A stretch of DNA of 64,000 nt. It comes from Cephalopachus bancanus (Eukaryota > Chordata > Mammalia > Primates > Tarsiidae). The DNA lies in NCBI GenBank assembly GCA_027257055.1, contig JAPVLO010000405.1:124001-188000 (forward strand), written 5' to 3'. Positions 12,190 to 25,353 of this stretch are shown here, piece by piece (within the stretch, counting starts at the first letter, position 1; each line of letters starts with the position of its first letter). A program made the translations under genes and the position numbers. The notes below the pieces were generated by a model that was given only the letters and a program-made list of their open reading frames with translations, was not told where the DNA came from and searched no databases.

Positions 12190-12780
12190 TTTTACTTGAC
12201 AGGATGAATTTGATTTTTATTCTGAGATCAAAGAGGGTCACAAAAGGATTTCAGGAAAGGAATGAGATGATCAGATTTGTTTTAGGAAGATTACTTTGAC
12301 ATATAGGAATAGATAGAAAAGAATGCATTTTAAAAATAGAAATCAGTTAGAAGGTTGTTTCAGTTATCCACATGAAAAGAAATCTAAACTTGTACTAAGG
12401 CAATAGTTAAGATGACTAGAGACATAAAATGGATTCAAGAGATTTTGAGTAAGTGGTATCCACAGAAATTGGATTGAGTATGGAATACCCAGCAAGGAAG
12501 AAGAGTCATGGTGACTCACTGATTTCTGACTTGGGAAACTTAAAGAACAGTGATGCTGTTAACTAAGAATTCAGAAATAGAGGGAGGTTTGGAAGGGATA
12601 GAGGATAAATTCAATTTAATATACGAAATTAGAGTTATCTGTAAGTTTAAAAAGGAGGCCGATTCATACTGTAAAGCCAACTATAAAATCAATTTCAATA
12701 GTAAAGGCATAGAATTAGATGATTAATGCACAAATATACCAAAGTCACGACTCAGGACAAATGTAGAACTAGAATGGGGA
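12190..12780 (-). mobile_element. L2 LINE ORF remnant, antisense
   Basis: GAGATGATCAGATTTGTTTT, GGTTGTTTCAGTTATCCAC and AAATGGATTCAAGAGATTTT are the complement of the L2 reverse-transcriptase-downstream region. The same family appears in sense at 35030, 50770 and 52380, and in antisense at 39085. Confidence 0.55.
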
Positions 12781-13599
12781 GCCATATGGCCTTTCTAACA
12801 AATGTGGAAAAGGAAGATAAGTTAGTAAATAATCCCAACCAGAATGGTGTAAAGAATATTCTAGCCAGATGGCATGGGCCACCCCCAAAGTCTAATGTGA
12901 GGAAGAAACAAAGGTTTTGAAGTAGTAGTAGGGACAAAATGGATGCCGGCCTCATCCCTACCCAGATCTGGTTCATGGAGACTGGAGAGCAGTGGCAGTC
13001 ATTGGGCCAGGATGTGAAGGGAGTGGGAACTTTGGGAGAACACTGGCATTGTCTAGGGCAACCAGATGCTCTATGGAAGTTTACTTCCATTTTGACTCTC
13101 CAAACCCCCTTTTTATTGTTGAGAAAATCCCCAAACAGGTGGGGGGGCAGGGTTCACCTTTGGGATGTCACGGAAGCCAAGGGCAGAGCTGACTCTCCTT
13201 TCTCAGGCCCTTGCAAAGAGGGGACAAGTGTGCGGCCTAGGTTCAGCCATCTCCATGTTCCACTGTGGACCTTGAGGCAGTTGTTTAAGGGCCCAGTGAA
13301 CTTGAGAAATTCTTCATACACAAACATGAGTCTAAATAACAAGAAAGATAAAAGGCATGTTGTAACATTAAATATTTAAAGTCGTCTAAGCATTAGTCAG
13401 GTAGGAAAAGACTCCCAATACTTACTTCATTCCTAAAAGCACTATTCCTTGTCAGTTGATGTAATGTTTTGTCCACTCTAATTTCACAATTTATAGAGGG
13501 GGAAGATGACTATTTGAAAGCAGCAGTTGATAGAATTTTTTAATAATACCCTGTCATGGTATTTTATTAAAATGATAAAATATTAATTCCCACTTATAT
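12781..13599. other. Unannotated, less AT-rich stretch
   Basis: No repeat recognised. The plus-strand frame 12939-13379 is open for 146 codons, but no domain, splice context or codon signature supports a gene, and three other frames are also open here. Confidence 0.35.
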
Positions 13600-13882
13600 T
13601 TTTATTAAACTAAAGAACACAGGTGACTGGGAGCCCCATGGTGGCGGTAACAGAGGTGGTGACCCAGCAGCAGGCCCTGAAGCAAACTGACCCAGTGCCC
13701 GACAGGGTCTGGTTCCAGCTGCAACTGCCCAGCCTGACTTGGTTCCTGCCCATTTTCTGAGGAACCATTTTCTGTTTCCCAAGCCTTCCCATTATTGGAT
13801 ATCTTTCCAATACACTCCTTTCATGCTTAGGTGAACCAAAGTGGATTTCTGTTGTTTGCAACCAAGAACTCTAACTGCTACA
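13600..13882 (+). repeat. Possible old LTR-type repeat
   Basis: The end reads GTGGATTTCTGTTGTTTGCA then ACCAAGAACTCTAACTGCTA, a layout like the 3' ends of old mammalian LTRs. The family is not identified. Confidence 0.3.
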
Positions 13883-15495
13883 GGTGGAAAGCACTCTCAG
13901 AGGAGAGAGAGAGGGTGCTCTATGCTGGAGTCCCTGGCTCTCTTATGTCCCCTGAAGTGTAGTATTAGGAGTTTCACAGAGTTTCTAAACATTAAGCAAA
14001 GTCCAAAGGAGAAAAGTGATCTGAAAATAAGATTTTAATATTTACGCGTCAGAATATGCCATAACTAAAATTGAATGGCAAATTAAAAAAGCACATAAGA
14101 AAATGTCAAGATGTCACAGGCTTTCCCAAATTAGAAATATCTTCTTTCTCTGGCCAAGACTTTGTGTTGGTTGTTTTGATTCCAATGAGACAGAAAATCT
14201 ATGAGATAAAATTTGACAAAAGATTTTACTCTTTCTCTTTCTTACCCAATGAAGGGCCTAGTAATTTTGCCTGCATGTTTCCTAGCCTACTGCCCGAAAG
14301 GTGAGATTCTATATCCACCTAAACATTTCTGAGCTTGAAAAGTGGGTTTACTCCTTCAGTGATGAGTTTCTTGGGAGAATGACAGAGGGCTGGACTTGAT
14401 CTTGACAGTTGAGCCTGTGTGTGTGACCAGAGAGTCACATCAAGGCAGGGCAGAGGGTAGAATCAAGGGTAGGAAGAGAATAATGTTCCTATTCTTTTAA
14501 TTGTTTCACTCAGGCAAGAAGTTATGATTTCAACTATATATTTAGTTATAATTTTCTCTTGCCTTACATAGGTTATCGAAGGAAACATATAAATAGCAAA
14601 TAAACATGATTACAAATGTAAGGGCTTTTGTCAGGAGATAGGTAGACTTCTCATGTTGACTACACAGCTTATCTCTGGGAAGAGGCCCAAAGACCACAGT
14701 TCCCTCACTTAAGCACTGCAGGCCACCCTCACAGTCTATCATCCCGTCTGCTTTCCACAAAAAGGAAATATTATCACCCATCTTATGGGTATCAGATCTC
14801 ACGGAGGAGACTGTTCCAAGGTTTTCCTGATCTATTTTTGACTCTGCATCTTGTACCTCACATTTTGGATTCAGCTTCATTCCCAGCAACATTTACATAT
14901 AGCTAATTATGATAGTTAATATATCAAATTTCAATGAGCTCTGTTTTGAAACTGTGGAATCCTTTGGCATGCTAAGCACCTCTGTTAACTTGGAGGATAC
15001 CTGCATGTAGGAAGTCCAAAAGCCACAGTGGAAGGTCTGGCAAAAAGGACAGTGGAGGAGATAGTTTGAGAAAGGGTTTTAGTCACAGAGGCATGCTGGA
15101 ATAGCCACACTAGGAAGGGAAGGGCACAGGCCTAAAGGAACTGACATTTCAGGAATGTGGGAGATGATGGAACTGGGAGACAATGTGAGATTAGCTAGTC
15201 ACCATTCTGACAGGAACCCATCACAGGTTATTGTGCCCAGCAGAGTATTGAGTGCTGTCAAAATTGGATGGCTTTGATATTGCAGTGCAGGTGAAAATTT
15301 CCAGCCTGAAGAGGCTGATCTGGGCTCTGTCTAGAACATTGGTTTAAAAAGTTTTATGCTTCAGCAAAATAAAGCTGCTAGTGGACTGGGTTGCTAGGTG
15401 AGCCCAAAGCTTCTATCAGATTGAAAGTGAACAACATTCTGGTGACCTTTCAAGGAAGCAGAGTCAAACACCAGCAAGGTGATGCTGTCTGTCCT
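13883..15495. other. Unannotated sequence
   Basis: No repeat or gene recognised. A 116-codon open frame (14542-14892, minus) has no recognisable features. Confidence 0.4.
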
Positions 15496-15499
15496 CAAA

Positions 15500-15692
15500 C
15501 TCACATGACTCTTATTCTACTTTTACCTTTACGCACAAGTTTTCTATCAGTTTGCTTCTGTTCTATACTCTGTAATCTGGCAATTATAAATTGCAAGCCC
15601 AGGAGGCCAAGGACTGTCTATCTTGTTCTGTACGAGATCCCCAGCATATAGCACATGCTGATAAGTGGATTACAAAATAAATTTGTTGAACT
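15500..15692 (+). repeat. L2 LINE 3' end
   Basis: AGGCCAAGGACTGTCTATCT then CCCCAGCATATAGCACATGC and AATAAATTTGTTGAACTAAA: the typical L2 3' tail on the plus strand. Confidence 0.7.
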
Positions 15693-16734
15693 AAATTAGA
15701 ATAAATTAGATTGTTGACCCAAGTGCCAAATATTTTATCATCATACCTTCCACTTCATCAAGAAGTACTGAAAAGTTCAAGAGAAAACTTCTAAAATATT
15801 CTCATGGCATTTCTTGGTCCTTTTTTGGGGGAATGGTATGTGTAAAACAATTATATTACGGATTAAGGACTTAAATCAAACTCAAACAATTGAAATTATG
15901 ATTAGAATACTAAAAATATTGTAAAGATGAAGTCTATCAATACATGAAATTCCCTAGGTCTCAGTGAGGTGGGAACAAGTTCCAGATACTCATTTCATCC
16001 CTGTGAACACCATATTTCTATCCTGCGAATGCGCTCTTTACTATGTTTAGGAACTGTATATGACTATCAGAAAAATAACTGTTGTATAATTTTTAACAGA
16101 AATGTCTTGAAATTTATAAAGGAACGTTTTCTAAAATATTCATTTCCACCCATCCTTTATCATTAAACTGTGGAACTCTGAAAAAAAAAGACATGAAAAC
16201 TTGAATGATGATATAAGAAATTCAGCAATACCCCAATTAAGATACATTTTGCAGAATAACAATTCTTACAAATACATATCTTTCAGCAAATGCTCATGAA
16301 TACTTTAGAGATTTTTAGCCCTTAAACATTTCACAAAATAATGATTTCTATGTGCAAAATAACTGACTAATGCTTGCCTAGTATTGTGAGATCTATAATA
16401 GCAACTTTATTTGGAAACTGGACCTTTACAACTGAGCTAGTATTATAGAATAATTTGAGGGTTACTAAAATCATTAACTTTCCCCAGTTAATAAATATAG
16501 AACCAAATCATTGTACTGAAAATATTTTCCCCCATGAAGAAAGTATGAACATACATTAATTTCAGAACCTGCCTGTCTTTAACTCTCTTCCAATCTTTGC
16601 ATTCCACTGATATGGCTGTTTTTCAGGAAAACCATGAACATTATTGCAATATTATTTCTTTTTAAACATGTATGCAGCTCTGACTCCTCTGTTAATTCTT
16701 TCCTTCTGGAAAATTCTTCCATTTGGGGAGAAGG
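15693..16734. other. Unannotated sequence
   Basis: AT-rich, with nothing recognised. Confidence 0.45.
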
Positions 16735-16900
16735 GAGGACAGGGTTTGAGACCTGAATACCACTGTCGGTAACACAGTAGACGAGTCACTTAACCTCTCT
16801 AGGCCTCATTAGTAAAAAAGAAGCAATAATATCTGCCCCCACATAGTTGTGGGGAAAAATAAGACATTGTATATAAGCAGTATTTTGTAAACTGCTTGTA
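16735..16900 (+). repeat. MIR SINE
   Basis: GAGTCACTTAACCTCTCTAG with GCCTCATTAGTAAAAAAG and a following AATAATATCTGCC core identify a plus-strand MIR. Confidence 0.75.
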
Positions 16901-17019
16901 AAGTTTACAGACACACAAATGCATTATATCTGGTAACTAAAACTTCCTCTCACTCCATCAAAAACCTTCCTTTCTTACTTTAACCTTCAACTTTAATATA
17001 CACATCTTCAACCCAGCAT

Positions 17020-17110
17020 TAAACATGCATTTATTGAATTCCTACTGTATATGAAGCACTGTATTAGGAGATAAAGATTCAAAAGGGAATAGTCAGGGAG
17101 CAGGCTGACA
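17020..17110 (-). repeat. L2 LINE 3' end, antisense
   Basis: GCATTTATTGAATTCCTACT then GAAGCACTGTATTAGGAGAT is the complement of the L2 tail. Confidence 0.5.
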
Positions 17111-18259
17111 ATTGCATGAGTTCATCTGTCCTATTGTACGAAACAGAATAGAACAACCTTGAGACATGTTGTATATGAAGCATAATCAAAATGCTTGACA
17201 TTTTTTTAACCTGGACTTTTTTCCTTATTTTTCTCTTTATGTTCTTTTACTTACCAAATTCTAAGAATTCTAAGAGAGCAAATATATATTTTCTTTAATG
17301 AAAAGCTTTCAGAGTACTGAACTTGCTATAGAACATTGTGTCCTCAGAGACAATAAACCATCTGCCCCATCAATATGTTTAAAATAATGGTGTGATGTAA
17401 TATCAAACAAATTAGTTTTTCTTAGTCCTAACAAAGGGAAAGATTGACAGAATCTCAAGATCCTGACTCCTCCATTCACTGCCTAACACCATCACAGATA
17501 CATAGGAGTATGTTCCTGGTCTTAACTCGTAAGACCTCTTCTATTGTAAGCTTGGACAGACCAAGAGCAAATGCAAAGACTACGTTTCCTAGGCTTAGGC
17601 TAGAGCTTCTCTTTGTGTCTTCTGGATCTCACACTAGTGCCTGCTAAGCTTCCCAAGGGTGCCCTCACATATGAAAGGGGAGTAGCCCTGGGTTCTTCTG
17701 TCTAGCTATATTGGGAAGAAGAGTAGAAAGGGAATGGCAAAAAAGGAAGGAAATGGAAGAGGAGACAAAGAAATAAAAAAAATAGATGACCATCTCCAAA
17801 AATAACATTAGGAAAAAAGTACCTTTAACCACTTTATACTTTCTTCTGAAACTTTTCCCTTTATGCCAAGTTCTACCCCATGGTCTAGGTATATGCACCT
17901 GAGGACTCATATAAACTGAACTCCCTTTCTCTAGATAAAGAGCAAGCATGAGTTCAGATAGGCCTCTTTCTGCTCTGAGAAGGCATAACCCATTAGAAGC
18001 TGCTCCCTTGAGACACCAAATAAAATGTATGTAGTATCTCAATCTGACCTGTGATCTGAACCAGAACCATAGCATCCAAGCCACAGCTACAAACATGTAG
18101 AGTGATAAATCAATCAAACGAATGTAAACGACTGAGAAAATATTTTGTGGTGGTTTATTGTTGCACAGTATGACCCCAGCAAACACTACCCAATATACCT
18201 CTCAAAATAAGGCATGCAAAAATTGTGCTTGTCTCATTACTCATCAGCTGACACATTAG
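17111..18259. other. Unannotated stretch with a 173-codon open frame
   Basis: The minus-strand frame 17665-18186 is the longest open frame outside recognised repeats, but it is hydrophobic and low-complexity because the plus strand is purine-rich (GAAAGGAAATGG-type). Part of 18040-18185 looks like the 3' end of an old LTR (GTGGTGGTTTATTGTTGCAC). I do not claim a gene. Confidence 0.3.
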
Positions 18260-18740
18260 GGTCTACAGGTTATTTGTATCCTCCTATGACTTTCCAGCTC
18301 CTCAAATCCTTTTAAAGCCCTATAAAGCCCTTTGGATATCATTACCCAAACCCTCCTTTACTCAGCTTTAATTCTCTGGCCTCTTTGCTCTATCTCTAAC
18401 CTACCAGACTTGCTCCCAGGACCTTGCATTTGTTGTTCTCACTGTCTGGAATATTCTTCTCCCAGATAGCTAGTGTCCTGCACTCTCACCTCCTTCAAGT
18501 CTTGCTTAGGAGGCCTTCCTAACCACACCACTTGAAGTTCACCCCCACCCCAGCTCTCTGCACATTCTTTCCCTGCTTATTTTTCTCTATGGAACTTGTT
18601 ACTTTCTAATAATGGATCATCTAAATTGCTTATGTATATTGTTTACTGACTTGCTTTCCTCACTAGAAAATATACTCCATTTTGTCTGTTTTTTCCTAAT
18701 CCAGTACAGTGTGGGCCTCATAGAAGGTGCTCAGTATCTT
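18260..18740 (+). mobile_element. L2 LINE 3' portion
   Basis: Long L2 match in sense: CACTGTCTGGAATATTCTTC, ACCTCCTTCAAGTCTTGCTT, AGGAGGCCTTCCTAACCACA and a tail with CTCATAGAAGGTGCTCAGTA. Confidence 0.8.
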
Positions 18741-19437
18741 TAAAGTGCTGGGAGAAAAAAATCCAGAATTTTATAGCCAATAAAACCATTTTAAAAAGTA
18801 AGGATGAAATAAAGGCCTTTTTTAGACAAACAAAAGGGGGAGAGAAATGGTCACCGACAGATCTTACTACAATCAATGGTAAGGCAAGATATTCAAGTGG
18901 AAAATGATCCGAATTGGAAACAGGTCTACCCACAGAAATGAAGAGCACTAAAAATGGTAAATATGTAGGCAAATGTTAAAAGTTATTTTTCTCGTTTAAA
19001 AAAATCTCTTAAAAAGACAATTGTTTAAAATGAAAATTATAATATGTGGTGGTGCTTATAAGAAATGTGAAATAAAATCTGAAACAGTAGCACACAGGGT
19101 GGAAGGGGAAAATGGAAGAAGTATATTGTTGTAAGGTTTTTATAATACATAAAGTTGCATAGTGTCATTTGAAGGCAGAATGGTATAAGCTAGCGTTAGA
19201 TGTTGTCAGTCTTATATAAACCATTAAAAAAGAAAAAAGACATAACTTGAAAGTCAATAGTGAAGATAAAATGGAATCATAAAAATCAATGAATCCAATG
19301 GAAGTTGGGTAAAGAGGAAAGAAGGAAGAGCAGATGGATCAAATAAAAAATAGATGTAAACTCAATTACATTAAAAATTACATTAAATGCAAACCATCTA
19401 AACATTCTAAACATTCCAATTAAAATGTACGTTATTC

Positions 19438-19545
19438 AGGTGATGGATACACTCTAAGTCAATACTTCACTACTTTGCAATATATCCATGTAACAAAATT
19501 GCATTAATAGCCTCTAAATTTATACAAATTTTATTTTTTAAACAA
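19438..19545 (+). mobile_element. Short L1 3' end nested in L1M
   Basis: GGTGATGGATACACTCTAAG, then TATCCATGTAACAAAATTGC and CCTCTAAATTTATACAAATT: the last 100 bases of a primate-type L1. Sequence 19546-19625 just after it is not recognised but also interrupts the L1M frame. Confidence 0.7.
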
Positions 19546-19947
19546 AATTTATTAGCAAAAGAACAGAGGAAAGAAAGGGCAGGCAAAAGTTTCGTACCAG
19601 AAAGGCCTGCAGGGGCAAGTCTCTCTAAAAGAAAAGACTGTCAAATTTATGCAAATTTTAAAAAGATATTTTTAGATGTTTTAAAAAATCAAGATCAAAC
19701 AATGTCCTTTTTATAAGAAACCCACTTTAATAAAATAGCACAGTTAAATTAAAAATAAAATGATGGCAAGGATATCCCATAAAAGCACTAATCATAAGAA
19801 AGCTGGTGTGGCTATGTTAATATCAGACAGAATAGACTTAAAGATGAGAAATATCAACAGGGATAAAGAGGGATATTTAATAATGATGAAAGAACATAGC
19901 AGTCTTAAATGTGTATGCATTCAAAAATAGAGCTTTAAAATTCATGA

Positions 19948-20128
19948 AGTAAGCTGGCAATGATGGCACAGACCTGTAATCCAGCTACTTGGGAGGCTGA
20001 GGCAGGAGGATTGTTTAAGACATGGAGTTTAAGACTAGCCTGGACAACCTAGTGAGAACCCATTTCCAAAATAAAATAAAATAAAATGAAATAAAACAAA
20101 ATAAAATAAAATAAATAAAATAAAATAT
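19948..20128 (+). mobile_element. Alu-related monomer with AAAAT tail
   Basis: One arm only: CACAGACCTGTAATCCAGCT, CTTGGGAGGCTGAGGCAGGA, then GACTAGCCTGGACAACCTAG, and an AAAAT-type repeat (20068-20128) grown from the tail. Confidence 0.8.
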
Positions 20129-20419
20129 CAAAAGCTGACAGAATGAAAGATGAAATAGACAAATCAAAAAACATAGCTGCAAATTTTATTAATTGGCAGA
20201 ACAAGTATACATCAATTAGATTATAGAAAACCTGAACAATACTATAAGCCAGGTTAACCTATTTGGGTCAACCAATTTAGGTTGACCTATTTCAATTGAC
20301 AACGGCAGAATACACTTTTCCCCCCTTCTAAACGCATATTGAATGTTCACCAAAATAAACTATATGCTGGGTGACAAAACAATGAATTTAAAAGTGATTA
20401 AATTGGAATTTAGTCAAAA

Positions 20420-20548
20420 TCTCAACTATGGCCTTGGGCAACTAATTTAATTTCTGAAAAGTAGGATAACAATATTGCTTCCCAAACATTGTAAGGACTG
20501 TATTAATTCTTGAATGAAAGCTCATAATAAGTGCCTGACACATGATGG
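20420..20548 (+). repeat. MIR SINE fragment
   Basis: GGCCTTGGGCAACTAATTTA, GAAAAGTAGGATAACAATAT, ATAAGTGCCTGACACATGAT: the 3' two thirds of a MIR. Confidence 0.75.
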
Positions 20549-21427
20549 CTGATACTGCTGATGATTTATGCTTGCCATTATCCTTGATGTGGCATAGACT
20601 AAAGACCTCTCAATCTAGGTAAGAACTGCTTATCAGATGATTCAAAAGAAACACCTTCAAATATTTATGTACATATATTCCCCATTTCTAACCTGATCTT
20701 AACCAAGAGAAGACCAAAACACTTTATGCATCTATTGTCAATGTTTTGGCCTCAAGCCAATTAATTTCAATTCTCATATCAACATAAAATTATTCATTTA
20801 CATGTCATTTCAGATAATGCAAAAACAAATCTAATCCACTCAGATGAATCAGAGAATCTCACTTCTGGCACTGAAGGTGCCTATGCTCATATTTCTGTTC
20901 CAGTTTTTCAGCTAAAAAGTTTTTCCTCAGTTTAGAATATATTGTCTTTAGTGTTTCCACCAATCCAAGGCAATAAAAAAAAAGGCCATTGTGATGGTAT
21001 GGCAAATGAGAAAGAATGCTAAGCAACAACAAAATACAGTAGTTAAAAGGCTCATAGAAAATGAGAAAATAAATAAAGTTTGAAAATTACTTACAAATAT
21101 CATGTAGATAAGATAATGGTTTGTAATTATAGCTATACTTTTGAAATTTCATGTAACACAGAGTTATACTATTCTACAGATATTCTGCCTATTCATAGTT
21201 GCCATTTTATTAATCCTTAAATAATAATGTTTCTTACTGCAGCTTAAAAGAAAACTAACTTGATTATTTTATCCACTTGTCTTCATCAAGATAGAAAAGA
21301 CTTCCTGCTCATTATTAGTTTCAAAAAAATATCATATTTCTAAAGACTGTAGATGAAAGTAACAATTTCTGCAGGTTGACATTTTATTGATGGCCAAGTG
21401 GTAAGAGTAATGACAGCATATATCATC
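20549..21427. other. Unannotated sequence
   Basis: AT-rich, with nothing recognised. Confidence 0.45.
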
Positions 21428-21636
21428 TGCTTTTGTTTGAATGTGTCACCCCAAAATTCATCTGTTGAAACCTAATCCCCATTGTGATGGTATTAAAAGG
21501 TGGGACCTTCAGGAGGTGATTAAGTCACGAGGGCTCCTCCCTCATCAATGGGATTAATGCCCTTATAAAAGACATTGAAGGGAGTCACCCTGTCCCTTCC
21601 CCATGACATGTAGCATGTCAGCATGCTACAAGAAGC

Positions 21637-21695
21637 CACCATATATCAAGAACAGGCACCAAATTCACCATATATCAAGAACAGGCACCAAATTC
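21637..21695 (+). repeat. 29-bp tandem duplication inside the MST LTR
   Basis: A 29-base unit starting CACCATATATCAAG is present twice in tandem, identical in both copies. It sits where MST LTRs normally have a single CAGGCCCTCACC-like stretch. Confidence 0.9.
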
Positions 21696-22158
21696 TTGGA
21701 CTTCTCAGCCTCTAGACCACAAGAAATAAATTTTTGTTGTTTTAGACTACTCATTCTAAGGTATTTTATTTTTATTCTTTCAGATTCAAGGCATACATGT
21801 ACAGATTTGTTACACAAGTATATTGTGTGTGTGATAGTGAGATTTGGGCTTCCACTGAGCCCATCACCCGGTGGTAGACATGGTACCCAGTGCATAGTTT
21901 TTCAACCCTTTCTCTCCTCCCTTCCTCCTCCCTTTAGGAATGTCCCAGTATCTGTAGTTTCCATCTTTGTGCCTGTGTGTCTTCAGAGTTTATCTTTCAC
22001 TTAATAGTGAGAACATACAGTGTTCCATTTTCTGTTTCTGTGGCAATTTGTTTAGAATGATGGTCTCTAACTGCATCCATGTTGCTGTGAAGGACATGAT
22101 TTTATTCTTTTTTTATGAGCATGTACTACTCCATGTGTATATGTATCACATTTTCTTT

Positions 22159-25100
22159 TCTTTTTTTATAATCAATATTTTTTATTATGATATTGTGGGG
22201 TACAGTTAAGGGTTGGTATACAAATATGCTTCATTCCGACACCTTTGTTGATAAGAGATGTCTCCCTGTCCCCAGACAGATATTTACTACCTTAATCCCA
22301 TCTCCTTTCCCCTCTACCCACCATAGTTTCCCACCACTGTCAGTCATTTTCTTATGGTAATATGTTGGATGATCAAGGTCCACTATATGAGTGAGAAAAT
22401 ATGATACACAGATCTTTGTTTCTGTGAGAGGTCACTCAGTATTATAGACTCTCGGTCCATCCAGTTGCTGCGAAATTCATGATTTTGTTCTTTTTTATGG
22501 CTGCATAGTATTCCATCATGTATATGTACCACATTTTAAAATCCAGTCCTCTTTTGGTGGACAGCATGGTTTCTTCCAGGTTCTTGCTATTGTGAACAAT
22601 GCTGCGATAAACATATGTGTGCAGGTATCTTTTTGATAGAGTGATTTGAGTCCTTCAGATTATATTCCCAGTAGGGGGATTGTGGGGTCATATGGGAAGT
22701 TGATATTTAGAAATTTTAGGAATCGCCACACTGCTTTCCACAGAGGTAGCACAAGTTTACACTCCCACCAACAGTGGGTAGAAGAGTTCCCTTTTTGCCA
22801 CACCCTCTCTAGCAGCTGTTATTTTTGAGTTATTGATAATTGCCATTCTGACTGGAGTTAGGTGATATCTCAGTGTGGTTTTGATTTGCATCTACTTGAT
22901 GAATAGTGAGGTTGAACATTTCTTCATAAGTCTGTTGGCTGCTCGAATGTCTTCCTTTGAGAAGTGTCTGTTCATATCTTTTGCCCATTTTATATTGGGG
23001 TTGTTTGTTTTTTTCTTTTCAGCACATTTGAGTTCCTTGTAGATTCAAGATGTTAAGCTTTTGTCAGACCTGGAGTTGGCAAAGACTACTACCCAGTCTG
23101 TAGGCTGTCTCCCTGCTCTCTTGATGGTTTCTTTGGCTTTGCAGAAGATTGTCAGTTTAATGAGGTCCTACTTGTCTATCTTATCTCTTATGGCCTGTGG
23201 GTTTCGGGTTTTGTTCAGGAATTGGATGCCAGTTCCTATTTCCATGAAGGTATGTTCTCATTTACTAAGGTTCTTATGGTTTGAGGTTTTACATTTAGGT
23301 CTCTGATCCATTTGAAGTTAATTTTTGTGTATCGGGATAGATAGGGGTCCTGTTTCAATCTTCTGCATGTGGTCAGCCAGTTCTCTCAGCACCATTTACT
23401 GAATAGGTTCTCCTCTCCCCAGTGGTAGGTGGTGGAGGCTTTGTCGAAGATGAGTTGGTTGAGAAATTGAGGTTTTGCTTCTGGAATCTCAATTCTATTC
23501 CATTGGTTTATATACCTGTTCCTATACCAATACCAAGCTGTTTTGATGATTTATAGTAAAGCTTTATAGCAAAGTTTAAAGTCTGGTAATGTGATACCAC
23601 CTGCTGTATGTTTTTTGCTGAGGATTGTTCTGACTATTCTTTGTTGGTGGTTTGTGTTTCCATATGAATTCCTGTGTTGTTTTTTCTAGGTGTGAGAAGA
23701 ATGTTGCTGGTAATTTGATGGGTATTGCATTAACTGTAGATTGCCTTGGGTAGGATGGACATTTTCACAATGTTGATTATTCCAATCCATGAGCATGGGA
23801 TATTTTTCCACTTGTTTGTGTCATCTTTGATTTCTTTGAGCAGTGTTTTGTAGTTTTCATTGTAAAGGTCTTTCACATCTCTGGTTAGGAAGATGCCAAG
23901 GTATTTCATTTTTTTTGTGGCTATTGTGAATGGAAATGTGGTTTTTATTGGGTTTCTGTTTGTTTATTATTGGTGTAAAGAAATGTGATTGTCTTTTACA
24001 CATTTATTTTATATCTTGAGACTTTGCCAAAGTCCTTTGTAAGGAGGTTTTTGACAGATTCTCTTGGGTTTTCAAGGTACACAATCATATCATCTGCAAA
24101 GAGAGATAACTTGACTTCCTCTTTTCCTATTTGGATACCCCTGATTGCCTTCTCTTCTCTGATTGCTTGAGCCAGGACTTCCAATACTATATTGAACAGG
24201 AGGGGTGAGAGTGGGCATCCTTGTCTTGTTCCAGTTTTCAGGGGAAATGGTTCCAATTTTTGTCCATTTAGGAGTATGCTGGCTGTGGGTTTCTCATAGA
24301 TGGCTTTTACTACTTTGAGGTATGTTCCCTGTATGCCTAGATGTTCGAGAGTTTTTATCAAGAAGTGGTGCTGGATTTTATTAAAAGCTTTTTCTGCATC
24401 TAATGATACAATCATGTGGTTTTTGTTTGACATCTGTTGATGTATTTAATTACATTTATGGTTTTACGAATGTTGAACCAGCCTTGCATCCCAGGTATGA
24501 AGCCTACTTGGTCATGATGGATGATTTTTGAGATGTGTTGAATCTGGTTTGGTAGGATCTTGTTGAGAATTTTAGCATCTATGTTCATCAAAGATATTGG
24601 CCTGTAGTTCTCTTTCTCTGTTAGATCTTTACCTGGCTTGGGTATCAATGTGATGTTAGCTTCATAAAATGATTTGGGGATGGTTCCATCTTTCTCAATC
24701 ACCTGAAATACCTTCAGTAGGATTGCAATCAACTCCTCCTTAAATGTCTTGTATAATTCTGCTGGAAAGCCATCTGGTCCAGGGCTTTTTTTTGTAGGTA
24801 GTTTTCTTATTACATAGTCAATTTCCTTGATTGTTATTGGTCTATTTAGGGTCTCAATTTCTTCTTGTTTCATCCTAGGCAGGTTGTGTGACAGCAAGTC
24901 CTCCATTTCCTTAAGGTTTTCAAGTTTGTTTCCATACAAGTGTACATAGTAGTCTCTAATGATCTTTTGTATTTCTTCAGGATCAGATGTGACTTCATCT
25001 TTTGTGTTTCTGATTGTGCTTATTTGGGCTTTTCCTCTCTTTTTCTTGGTTAGTCTAGCTAGGGGACTATAGATCGTGTTTATCCTTTCAAAGAACCAGC

Positions 25101-25353
25101 TTTTTGTTTCATTGATTTTTTTGTATTATCTTTTTGTCTTCTATGTCCTGGATTTGGGCTTATTTTGATGATCTGGATTCTTCTGCTGAAATTAGGGTTT
25201 TTGTGGTTTTGCTTTTCCAGCTTCCTTAGGTGGCTTGTTAGGCTGTTAATTTGTGTTCCTTCCATTTTCTTCATGTGTGTTTGTAGGGATATAAATTCCC
25301 CTCTTACTGCAGCTTTCATGGCATTCCAGAGATTTTTGGTAAGATGTTTCTTC
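22159..25353 (-). mobile_element. Young L1, copy A, 5'-truncated
   Basis: A 3' end with short T-run (poly(A) remnant) at 22159-22167, then the lineage's 3' UTR (TTGTGGGGTACAGTTAAGGG) and ORF2 up to just past the endonuclease-RT linker, where it stops at CTTCATTTTC. It inserted in the old L1 with the duplication ATTTTCTTT (22150-22158). It is highly similar to copy B. Confidence 0.85.
22383..25353 (-). pseudogene. L1 ORF2 fragment of copy A (reverse transcriptase and C-terminus)
   Basis: The frame at 24412-24939 gives the RT palm/fingers entry ([43 protein letters not shown]). The frame 23996-24433 gives [29 protein letters not shown] and the catalytic [11 protein letters not shown] motif, so the YADD-type box is intact as FADD. 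Stops and frameshifts separate the parts. The endonuclease domain is absent because the element is truncated. The cysteine-rich C-terminus reaches a stop at about 22383. It cannot make a working ORF2p. Confidence 0.85.

Larger units (their letters stand above)
18741..20405 (+). mobile_element. L1M-type LINE, inter-ORF to endonuclease part
   Basis: Starts with the L1M inter-ORF sequence (AATCCAGAATTTTATAGCCA, then GGTCACCGACAGATCTTACT). It continues into ORF2 endonuclease remnants: ATTACATTAAATGCAAACCA (cf. LTLNVNGLN), AAGCTGGTGTGGCTATGTTA (AGVAI) and AAACTATATGCTGGGTGACA. It is interrupted by an L1 3' end (19438-19545) and an Alu monomer (19948-20128). All frames are broken. Confidence 0.75.

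Noticed and set aside
12939..13379. 146-codon open frame on the plus strand
   Set aside because: No domain or splice context, and overlapping frames on both strands are open too, so local composition explains it.
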